Position numbers and translations under genes: made by a program. Shown one piece after another: positions 1-5,200 of a DNA stretch of 7,088 nucleotides. The stretch spans positions 1 through 7,088 of the forward strand of contig CAIRDL010000209.1 of the NCBI GenBank assembly GCA_903877345.1, given 5' to 3'. The stretch comes from an uncultured Oscillochloris sp. GTDB taxonomy: Bacteria > Chloroflexota > Chloroflexia > Chloroflexales > Chloroflexaceae. Position 1 is the first letter of the stretch. Every line of letters starts with the position of its first letter. The notes beneath the pieces were generated by a model. That model was given only the letters and a program-made list of their open reading frames with translations. It searched no databases and was not told the DNA's origin.

Positions 1-1099
1 GAATGTAGTCGGTCGGCCCTTCGATCATCCACAGATCGCCGGGCTTGCGTTCGGTCGTGGCCTCAACAAACGCCTCACGGGCTTGGAGCAGCAGCGCATC
101 TTGTTCGCCCAGCACGTAGACTTTGCGGACGCCGCCCTCCAGCACTTCGCCAGGATGCAGAAAGAAAGAGGTGCGACCCTTTCGCACTTCACGCTTGCCC
201 CACTGGGGCTTGCCATCTTCGCCCAGCGGGTTGGTAACGATGCACCACTCGCGGTCGCCCAGCGTGGTAATCGCCACCTCGCCCAGCACCTCCTCGTAGA
301 CATCGGGCAGGTGCGCCTCCGTCTCGTTCAGCGTGACCAGCCACTCGTCGCCAGCCTTGCGCTCGTGGCCGCGCACATCGGGGAACGTCCGGCTCGCCCG
401 CAAATGCAGCGCCCGCCGCTCCGTAAGCACATAGGCACTGATGAGGTCAACCTCCTCCTCGTCAACTGCCGGGAGATAGGCACCCTCCTCACGCACCAGC
501 CACTCTTCACCGGCCCGACGGCGAAAACCTTGGCGATCCTCACAGGCTTTGCGCGCCGTCAGGCGAAGCGCTTGGTTGGGCTTAATGACCGTAGCGCGGC
601 TCACCGTAAGCACCTCAACTTCAACATGGGGAATGTAGGTGCCCGGCCCTTCAAAAAGCCATTCCTCGCCAGCGGTGCGCTGCAATGCGCCATCGGCGAA
701 ATCGCGCAGCGCCCGCAGACGCAAGGCGCTATTCGGCTCAACCACCTGGAGGCGGCTGACCGCGCCCAGCAAACTTTCGCCAGGGAAAAGTGGGAACGGT
801 TCTTGCGCGAAACGAATCTCGGTGTCGCCATAGCGCAGCCGGGCCTGCCCGTGAGCATCGAACTGCGGCGCGGCATCCTCGCGCACAATGGGGTTAGCAA
901 CGATGCAATAATGGCGCGGCGGCACAATGATCATCGCCTCGGGGCCAAGGATCAGGCGCTCGTGGTCGCGCAGGGTAATCGTCTGCGGGCCGACTTCCAA
1001 CCGCGTCACGCCGGTATTGTTGTCGAGCAGGTGCAAGTACTGTTGGGGCTTCAGACGGATGACATTGCTGACCGTAGCCCCGGGTTGTGTGCTAGTCAT
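1..1099 (-). CDS. mvp: Major vault protein (MVP) homologue, N-terminal 366 residues; gene runs off the left edge
   Basis: MVP is the shell protein of the vault, a hollow cytoplasmic ribonucleoprotein barrel known mainly from eukaryotes; each half-shell is built from 39 copies. The visible 366 residues hold the N-terminal MVP repeats that form the barrel wall. Hallmarks are VIRLKP (13-18), TRLEVGPQT (32-40), PPRHYCIVANP (60-70), GEEWLFEGPGTYIP (144-157), GEEWLVREEGAYLP (197-210), GDEWLV (250-255), TEAHLPDVYEEVLG (260-273), SFFLHPGE (311-318) and GDLWMIEGP (354-362). The GxEWL motifs recur every 53 residues, the expected repeat spacing. Animal MVP, as I remember it, aligns without large gaps. 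Eukaryotic MVP is about 850-900 residues, so the last wall repeats, the SPFH-like shoulder, the cap helix and the cap ring should lie beyond base 1. I chose the ATG at 1099 because AAAGGA lies 8 bases upstream. No intron or frameshift is visible. The family call is firm; function in this host is unknown. Confidence 0.95.
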   Translation of the reverse strand, partial: MTSTQPGATVSNVIRLKPQQYLHLLDNNTGVTRLEVGPQTITLRDHERLILGPEAMIIVPPRHYCIVANPIVREDAAPQFDAHGQARLRYGDTEIRFAQEPFPLFPGESLLGAVSRLQVVEPNSALRLRALRDFADGALQRTAGEEWLFEGPGTYIPHVEVEVLTVSRATVIKPNQALRLTARKACEDRQGFRRRAGEEWLVREEGAYLPAVDEEEVDLISAYVLTERRALHLRASRTFPDVRGHERKAGDEWLVTLNETEAHLPDVYEEVLGEVAITTLGDREWCIVTNPLGEDGKPQWGKREVRKGRTSFFLHPGEVLEGGVRKVYVLGEQDALLLQAREAFVEATTERKPGDLWMIEGPTDYI

Positions 1100-1107
1100 G
1101 AGCATAA

Positions 1108-1113
1108 TCCTTT
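1108..1113 (-). promoter_or_regulatory. Ribosome-binding site of mvp
   Basis: AAAGGA read on the minus strand lies 8 bases before the ATG at 1099-1097. It lies only 2 bases before a second in-frame ATG at 1105-1103. The spacing favours the 1099 start and shows the gene is set up for bacterial translation. Confidence 0.7.
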
Positions 1114-1140
1114 GCAAAATCCACACAAATGCACTATAAT
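1112..1140 (+). promoter_or_regulatory. Near-consensus sigma-70 promoter reading away from mvp
   Basis: TTGCAA (1112-1117) and a perfect TATAAT (1135-1140) are separated by exactly 17 bases. The predicted start is near A1147. The transcript would cross a noncoding leader of about 136 bases, then the 37-residue microprotein, and stop at the terminator ending at 1450. The -10 overlaps the TATAGT of the opposing mvp promoter, so the two promoters probably compete or are co-regulated. Confidence 0.65.
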
Positions 1141-1162
1141 GCCCGTACTGGGGATGCGTGAA
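1133..1162 (-). promoter_or_regulatory. Probable sigma-70 promoter of mvp
   Basis: On the minus strand a TTCACG -35-like element (1162-1157) and a TATAGT -10 element (1138-1133, five of six consensus bases) are separated by 18 bases. Transcription would start near 1126, giving an untranslated leader of about 27 bases before the mvp ATG. The -35 is weak, so this is an inference from spacing and position. The -10 overlaps that of the opposing promoter. Confidence 0.45.
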
Positions 1163-1282
1163 AGGTGCGCCTTCAGGCGAGCATCTGTGACGAAGCGCTT
1201 GCCCATCCCTCACCTGGCACACTGGGATGAAGCCAATATTTTGTGGTGATCATATGGGATCGCCTAGAAAGTAGCAAGGACT
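1147..1282 (+). other. Predicted 5' leader of the microprotein transcript, with alternative pairings
   Basis: This stretch lies between the predicted transcription start and the microprotein ATG and shows no convincing coding. CATCCC at 1204-1209 can pair with GGGATG at 1151-1156 or with GGGATG at 1224-1229, and the two helices exclude each other. A small CGCC/GGCG hairpin (1168-1171 with 1176-1179, loop TTCA) lies between. The helices are only 6 bp, so chance is a fair explanation. I recognise no known riboswitch or RNA family here. Confidence 0.3.
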
Positions 1283-1396
1283 ATGCAGCCTGAGTGGAGC
1301 GAAAATCCCGAAGTTGGCCCAATGATGCTGTTGTACGGCCTGACTGGCCTGCTTGCCCTCGTATTCCTGACCATCGCGTTTGCCTACTATTGGTAG
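1283..1396 (+). CDS. 37-residue single-span membrane microprotein, function unknown
   Basis: I do not recognise a family. The ORF has an acidic, polar N-terminal tail of 13 residues (E4, E7, E10) and then one continuous hydrophobic stretch from Met14 to the aromatic end AFAYYW at 32-37, long enough to span a membrane once. It has no Lys or Arg, so the positive-inside rule gives no topology. The start is the only reasonable one: an in-frame TAG lies at 1265-1267 and AAGGA at 1276-1280 precedes the ATG, though the 2-base gap is short. A near-consensus promoter lies upstream and a strong terminator begins 24 bases after the stop, so it looks like a complete single-gene unit. It is transcribed divergently from mvp, which makes a functional link possible but unproven. 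Confidence 0.6.
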   Translation: MQPEWSENPEVGPMMLLYGLTGLLALVFLTIAFAYYW

Positions 1397-1419
1397 ACTC
1401 CTGGCAAGCCACGCCTTCG

Positions 1420-1450
1420 CGCCCCGGTTCGCCGACTGGGGCGATTTTTT
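1420..1450 (+). terminator. Rho-independent terminator after the microprotein gene
   Basis: CGCCCCGGT (1420-1428) pairs with ACTGGGGCG (1435-1443), a 9-bp GC-rich stem with one G-T wobble and a 6-base loop. It is followed by A and six T (1445-1450). This is a textbook intrinsic terminator and supports transcription of the microprotein from the plus strand. Confidence 0.85.
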
Positions 1451-1500
1451 ATGTGCAATCCTCAGTGGTTCGTCAATGAAGTTTTTTTGCAAAAGCGTTG

Positions 1501-1619
1501 GCTTCGGCAGGCTCAGCCAACAGACGCTGGCTGCGACAAGCTCAGCCAACAGACGCTGGCTGCGACAGGCTCAGCCAACAGACGCTGGCTGCGACAAGCT
1601 CAGTCAACGGACGCTGGCT
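1501..1619. repeat. Tandem repeat: three full 29-bp units preceded by a diverged partial unit
   Basis: The full units are 1533-1561, 1562-1590 and 1591-1619. Each reads GCGACA(A/G)GCTCAG, then (C/T)CAAC(A/G)GACGCTGGCT. Only a few positions vary between units, so the amplification is recent. The preceding copy, 1501-1532, starts differently (GCTTCGGCAGGCTCAG) and resembles the widespread bacterial REP-like motif CTTCGACAGGCTCAG. The array has no unique spacers and lies between the microprotein terminator and glmS. Confidence 0.85.
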
Positions 1620-1637
1620 GAGCTTGTCGCAGCCAGC
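1584..1637. repeat. Perfect 20-bp inverted repeat closing the tandem array
   Basis: GCTGGCTGCGACAAGCTCAG at 1584-1603 is matched by its exact reverse complement at 1618-1637, leaving a 14-base loop. The right arm is an inverted copy of the tandem unit. In RNA or single-stranded DNA this would form a very stable hairpin about 40 bases before the glmS start. No T-tract follows, so it is not a canonical terminator. Confidence 0.9.
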
Positions 1638-1653
1638 CTAAAATCTGCAATCT
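1638..1653. repeat. 16-bp dispersed intergenic repeat, copy 1
   Basis: CTAAAATCTGCAATCT here is identical to positions 4395-4410. Both copies lie outside or at the edge of genes, so this is a dispersed AT-rich intergenic element rather than a shared coding motif. Here it directly abuts the inverted repeat upstream of glmS. Confidence 0.7.
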
Positions 1654-1678
1654 GTATCCTTGGCTTAGAAGGCGAATT

Positions 1679-3529
1679 ATGTGTGGCATTGTCGGCTATA
1701 TCGGCCCGCGTGAGGCGACGGAAATTGTCGTCGGCGGGCTTCAGCGCCTGGAATACCGGGGCTATGACTCGGCGGGCGTGGCGATCTACGACCCTGCGGC
1801 GGGCCTGCAACTCCGGCGCAGCATTGGCAAACTGGGCAACCTGCTCCAACGCATCGGGCGTGAACCCACCGTCGGCTGTTTGGGCCTCGGACACACCCGT
1901 TGGGCCACGCACGGCGGCGTCACCGAGGAGAATGCCCATCCGCACCGCGACGCCAGTGGCAGCATTGTCGTCATTCAAAATGGCATTGTCGAGAACTACC
2001 TCGAACTGAAGGCCAATATGCTCGCAGACGGCCACCATTTCGTGTCGCAAACCGACACCGAGGTGATTGCCCATCTGGTCGGCCATTATTACCAGCGGAC
2101 GGGCAGCCTTGAGGCGGCGGTGCGTCAGGCGGTCGCCGAGCTACGCGGCGGCAACGCCCTGGTCGCGCTCTGTATTCACGAGCCTGACCGCTTGGTGGCG
2201 GCCCGTTTGGGCAACGCGGGCGGCGTCGTGATTGGCCTTGGCGCAGGCGAGACTTTCGTGGCCTCGGACGTACCCGCCATTCTCGACCACACCCGCAGTC
2301 TGCTTTTTTTAGAAGATCACGAACTGGCCGTCATCACCCGCGAAGGCGCCCAACTCAGTAAGCTGGATGGCACGCCCGTTAGTCGGCAGCCCGTCACGAT
2401 GTCATGGGACCCGGTGGCGGCGGCGCGAGGCGACTTCAAACATTTCATGCAAAAGGAGATCCACGAACAACCCCGCGCTTTGACCGATGTTTTGCGTGGG
2501 CGGATTGATCAAGACGCAGGCAGCGTTCACTTGGAAGATCTGCGGCTCGACGATGCAGCGCTGCGCCAAGTTGGGCGCATCTATGCGACGGCGTGCGGCA
2601 CCGCTTGGCACGCCGCTTTGGTGGCGAAGTTCATGATCGAGAGCTTGGCGCGGGTGCGGGTCGAGGTGGATTACGCCAGCGAGTTCCGCTACCGCGAGCC
2701 GGTGCTCGGCGCTGATGCGCTGCTTTTGGCTTTTACCCAAAGCGGCGAAACCGTAGACACCCTGGCAGCGATGGAGGAGGCGCGCAACCAAGGGGTGCCG
2801 AGCATCGCCATCGTCAACGCCATCGGCAGCCAAGCCGCCCGCGTTGCTGACGGCGGACCGCTCTACCTCCACGCTGGCCCGGAGATTGGCGTCGCCTCAA
2901 CCAAGGCGTTCACCTCAATGCTGGTAGCCGCCTACCTCTTCGCCCTGCGGCTCGGGCAAGCGCGTGGCACCTTGACGGCGGCGCAAATTCGCATTGCACT
3001 CCAAGCGCTGGTTGAACTGCCGGGCAAGGCGGCGACGGTGATCGAGCGAGCGGTGCCGGTGTGTGAAGCCTTGGCCGAACGTTACCACCGGGTCAGCAAT
3101 GCGCTCTTCTTGGGGCGGCAGGCGAATTACCCCATCGCCCTCGAAGGCGCGCTCAAGCTGAAGGAGATTAGCTACATCCACGCCGAAGGCTACCCGGCGG
3201 GCGAGATGAAGCACGGGCCAATCGCCTTGATTGATGAAGATCTGCCCGTGATCTGTATTGCCCCACGCGACCATATCTATGCGAAAATGCTTAGTAATAT
3301 TGAGCAGGTGCGAGCCCGCCACGGCCAAGTGCTTGCCATCGGCACCGACGGCGACGACCAGTTAGCCGCCAAAGCCGACCGCGTGATCTTGGTGCCAGCG
3401 ACCATCCCCTTACTCCAGCCCGTGCTGACCGTCATCCCGCTCCAGATCTTTGCCTACGCGATGGCCCTGCGCCGGGGCTGCGACGTGGATCAGCCGCGCA
3501 ACCTCGCCAAAAGCGTCACCGTCGAGTAG
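1679..3529 (+). CDS. glmS: Glutamine--fructose-6-phosphate aminotransferase (isomerizing)
   Basis: GlmS converts fructose-6-phosphate and glutamine to glucosamine-6-phosphate and glutamate, the first committed step towards UDP-GlcNAc for peptidoglycan and glycans; it is cytoplasmic. The 616 residues match the usual length (about 610). The N-terminal glutaminase domain (about 2-225) has the nucleophile Cys2 after Met removal, RGYDSAG (28-34), HTRWATHGG (72-80), QNGIVENY (100-107) and TDTEV (125-129). Two SIS sugar-isomerase domains follow: about 295-430 with CGTAWHAALVAKF (306-318), TQSGETVDTL (353-362) and EIGVASTKAFTS (402-413), and about 465-605 with LEGALKLKEISY (488-499) and HAEGYPAGEMKHGP (501-514). 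The expected C-terminal KSVTVE places the conserved lysine at 611. AGAAGG at 1667-1672 lies 6 bases before the ATG. No catalytic residue appears missing. I see no glmS ribozyme upstream, where the repeat array sits instead. Confidence 0.98.
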   Translation: MCGIVGYIGPREATEIVVGGLQRLEYRGYDSAGVAIYDPAAGLQLRRSIGKLGNLLQRIGREPTVGCLGLGHTRWATHGGVTEENAHPHRDASGSIVVIQNGIVENYLELKANMLADGHHFVSQTDTEVIAHLVGHYYQRTGSLEAAVRQAVAELRGGNALVALCIHEPDRLVAARLGNAGGVVIGLGAGETFVASDVPAILDHTRSLLFLEDHELAVITREGAQLSKLDGTPVSRQPVTMSWDPVAAARGDFKHFMQKEIHEQPRALTDVLRGRIDQDAGSVHLEDLRLDDAALRQVGRIYATACGTAWHAALVAKFMIESLARVRVEVDYASEFRYREPVLGADALLLAFTQSGETVDTLAAMEEARNQGVPSIAIVNAIGSQAARVADGGPLYLHAGPEIGVASTKAFTSMLVAAYLFALRLGQARGTLTAAQIRIALQALVELPGKAATVIERAVPVCEALAERYHRVSNALFLGRQANYPIALEGALKLKEISYIHAEGYPAGEMKHGPIALIDEDLPVICIAPRDHIYAKMLSNIEQVRARHGQVLAIGTDGDDQLAAKADRVILVPATIPLLQPVLTVIPLQIFAYAMALRRGCDVDQPRNLAKSVTVE

Positions 3530-3559
3530 CCCGCTCGCCATGTTGCTAGAAAGGTCACG

Positions 3560-4216
3560 ATGGAGCAAATCACCGTGTTGCTGATTGACGACCACCGGGT
3601 TGTCCGCCAGGGTCTGCGCGATTTCCTTGAACTTCAGGGCGACATCGAGGTGATCGGCGAGGCACCCAACGGCGAGACGGGCGTACAGTTGGCCCGTGAA
3701 CTGCTGCCCGACGTGGTGCTGATGGATCTCGTGATGCCGGGAATGGATGGCGTCGAGACCACGCGGCGGGTCAAAGCTGCCAGCCCCAGCACCAGGGTGA
3801 TTGTGCTCACCAGCTTCGCCGACGACGACAAGGTTTTTCCGGCGATTAAGGCGGGGGCCATTTCTTACCTGCTCAAAGACATTTCGCCCGAAGAATTGGC
3901 CCACGCCATCCGCTCGGCCCAGCGTAACGAGGCGGTGCTGCACCCCGAAGTCGCCACCAAACTCATGCAGGAGTTCAGCGCCTCCCGGCCCGGCGAAGCG
4001 CCCGTTGACCAACTCACGCCCCGCGAGATGGACGTGCTGCGGCTCGTCGCCAAGGGCATGTCAAACCGGGAAATCGCGGAAAAGCTGTTTATCTCCGAGA
4101 AGACGACCAAAACCCATCTCAGCAACATCCTCTCTAAACTGCACCTCGCCGACCGCACCCAAGTCGCCATTTACGCCCTACGGAAGCGCTTGGTGCCGAT
4201 GAACGACGAGCAGTAA
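3560..4216 (+). CDS. NarL/FixJ (LuxR-type) two-component response regulator
   Basis: A DNA-binding response regulator of 218 residues, typical for the family. The receiver domain (about 4-122) has the acidic pair D10/D11, the phosphoacceptor Asp56 in VVLMDLVMPGMDG, the switch residue Thr84 (VIVLTSF) and Lys106 (SYLLKD). A linker leads to a LuxR/GerE helix-turn-helix at about 150-207: LTPREMDVLRLVAKGMSNREIA, then SEKTTKTHLSNILSKL. The layout resembles LiaR/DegU-like regulators, but the target and signal cannot be read from sequence. GAAAGG at 3549-3554 lies 5 bases before the ATG. The gap to glmS is only 30 bases with no terminator, so the two are probably cotranscribed. No histidine kinase gene lies in the window, so the regulator is an orphan here. 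No clear intrinsic terminator follows. Confidence 0.93.
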   Translation: MEQITVLLIDDHRVVRQGLRDFLELQGDIEVIGEAPNGETGVQLARELLPDVVLMDLVMPGMDGVETTRRVKAASPSTRVIVLTSFADDDKVFPAIKAGAISYLLKDISPEELAHAIRSAQRNEAVLHPEVATKLMQEFSASRPGEAPVDQLTPREMDVLRLVAKGMSNREIAEKLFISEKTTKTHLSNILSKLHLADRTQVAIYALRKRLVPMNDEQ

Positions 4217-4297
4217 GGGCGGGCTTTTTGGCCGTTGGGAACGCCTTACTTGTATTAGACAGGCTCTCACGCAAAGCCGCAAAGCTGGCTGGAAGAA

Positions 4298-4364
4298 ACC
4301 ACAAAGACACAGAGGCACGCAGATGCATGGCTACGCAGCCTTTGGGTCTTTTTGTCTTTGTGGT
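4298..4364. repeat. 12-bp inverted repeat in the convergent intergenic region
   Basis: ACCACAAAGACA (4298-4309) and TGTCTTTGTGGT (4353-4364) are exact reverse complements separated by 43 bases. The left arm continues as CACAGAGGCACGCAG, resembling the degenerate ACAAAGACACAGAG-type intergenic repeats found in many bacterial genomes. It lies between the plus-strand regulator and minus-strand larB and could help end transcription from either side, but there is no clean T-tract. I see no gene in 4217-4408. Confidence 0.6.
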
Positions 4365-4394
4365 GATGAAAATAGCTAAGTTCTCGTTGTAGTT

Positions 4395-4426
4395 CTAAAA
4401 TCTGCAATCTAAAATCTAAAATCTGA
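4395..4426. repeat. AT-rich short tandem repeat, containing copy 2 of the 16-bp element
   Basis: CTAAAATCTGCAATCT (4395-4410) is identical to 1638-1653, and it continues as further CTAAAATCT-like units to about 4425. The larB stop codon (4411-4409) and its last few codons fall inside this repeat. The repeat therefore appears to have invaded or replaced the original gene end. Confidence 0.7.
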
Positions 4427-5197
4427 CCGCCCCACAGCGCCGTCAGCGGCAAGCGTATTGATCAGGCTCGCGGCATACCCCGCGCCGAAGCCATTGTCAA
4501 TGTTCACCACCGTCACCCCAGCGGCGCAACTGTTGAGCATGGCTAACAGTGCGGCCAAACCGCCGAAACTGGCCCCGTAGCCGACGCTCGTGGGTACGGC
4601 GATGACGGGCCGCCGCACCAATCCGCCGACCACACTTGGCAAAGCGCCCTCCATCCCGGCGACGACGACCAAGACATTTGCCCGTTGCACCGCTTCCAAA
4701 TGGGCGATGAGCCGATGCAGTCCGGCGACGCCCACATCGGCGATGCGGGCGACGTGGTTGCCCATCACTTCAGCGGTGACGGCGGCTTCTTCAGCCACGG
4801 GCAAGTCGGCGGTACCCGCGCAGATGACCAGGATCTCGCCCGGACGACGAGGCGGCGGGGCGTGCTCAATCACAATGGTGCGCGCCAGTTCGTTGTAGCA
4901 GGCGGTGGGTACGGCGGCGCACACCAGTTCGTACAACGCGGGCGTGGCTCGCGTCGCCAGCACCGGGCCCGGCCCTTCCGCCAACCGTGCGATAATGGCG
5001 GTCGCTTGGGCTAACGTCTTGCCTTGACAGAAGACCACTTCAGGGAAACCGGCCCGCACGGCTCGGTGGCTGTCAAGCTGGGCAAAGCCCAAGTCGTCAG
5101 TAAAAGGCATGCGGCGTAGTGTCGCCAAAGCGGTCTCGACACCGGCCTCGCCGCGTTGCACCTGCTCCAACAACTCGCGTAGCGTGCGCTCGTCCAT
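4409..5197 (-). CDS. larB: Nickel-pincer cofactor synthase LarB (pyridinium-3,5-biscarboxylate mononucleotide synthase)
   Basis: LarB carboxylates the pyridinium ring of nicotinic acid adenine dinucleotide and hydrolyses it to pyridinium-3,5-biscarboxylic acid mononucleotide plus AMP. This is the first step of the nickel-pincer nucleotide cofactor used by lactate racemase and other LarA-family enzymes. The 262 residues show the LarB N-terminal part with LDSHRAVRAGFPEVVFCQGKT (about 41-61) and a PurE/AIRC-like domain (about 119-245) with VICAGTADLPVAEEA, GMEGALPSVVGG and PVIAVPTSVGYGASFGG. It then has LNSCAAGVTVVNIDNGFGAGY at 221-241. Cys224 probably matches the cysteine that forms the transient adduct with the substrate. 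The start lies 3 bases after the stop of the upstream hydrolase gene, with only a weak Shine-Dalgarno, suggesting translational coupling. The last residues (SDFRF) are encoded by an intergenic repeat. LarC and LarE are not in the window. Confidence 0.93.
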   Translation of the reverse strand: MDERTLRELLEQVQRGEAGVETALATLRRMPFTDDLGFAQLDSHRAVRAGFPEVVFCQGKTLAQATAIIARLAEGPGPVLATRATPALYELVCAAVPTACYNELARTIVIEHAPPPRRPGEILVICAGTADLPVAEEAAVTAEVMGNHVARIADVGVAGLHRLIAHLEAVQRANVLVVVAGMEGALPSVVGGLVRRPVIAVPTSVGYGASFGGLAALLAMLNSCAAGVTVVNIDNGFGAGYAASLINTLAADGAVGRSDFRF

Positions 5198-5200
5198 CGG

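Noticed and set aside
1103..1105. Alternative mvp start codon two codons upstream
   Set aside because: AAAGGA would be only 2 bases away from this ATG, against 8 bases for the ATG at 1099.
83..1249. 388-codon open frame on the plus strand
   Set aside because: It lies antisense to the mvp reading frame, which is supported by extended family similarity. The plus-strand translation resembles no family and has no sensible start signal. It is a shadow of a GC-rich gene.
1426..1436. GGTTCGCCGAC as a B-box-like element of a vault RNA gene
   Set aside because: It sits inside the stem-loop of the intrinsic terminator, differs from the B-box consensus, and Pol III boxes have no role in bacteria.
1250..1549. 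99-codon minus-strand frame opposite the microprotein
   Set aside because: It is antisense to the microprotein and its terminator, begins in the repeat array and looks like translated noncoding DNA.
1501..1637. CRISPR array
   Set aside because: The 29-bp repeats are directly joined with no unique spacers, the last copy is inverted, and no cas gene is present.
1450..1678. glmS ribozyme/riboswitch upstream of glmS
   Set aside because: The space is filled by tandem repeats and a short AT-rich element. I cannot see the ribozyme core, though a covariance-model search would settle it.
1380..2009. 209-codon plus-strand frame crossing the tandem repeats into glmS
   Set aside because: It reads through the terminator and the repeat array and overlaps glmS in another frame. 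Its middle is repeat-derived and it has no family features.
4217..4250. Terminator directly after the response regulator
   Set aside because: A short T-run (CTTTTT) is present, but no stable stem precedes it.
4267..4452. 61-codon minus-strand frame over the intergenic repeats
   Set aside because: The translation (CLCVFVVSSSQLCGFA at the end) is the typical product of ACAAAGACACAGAGG-type intergenic repeats and is not a real protein.
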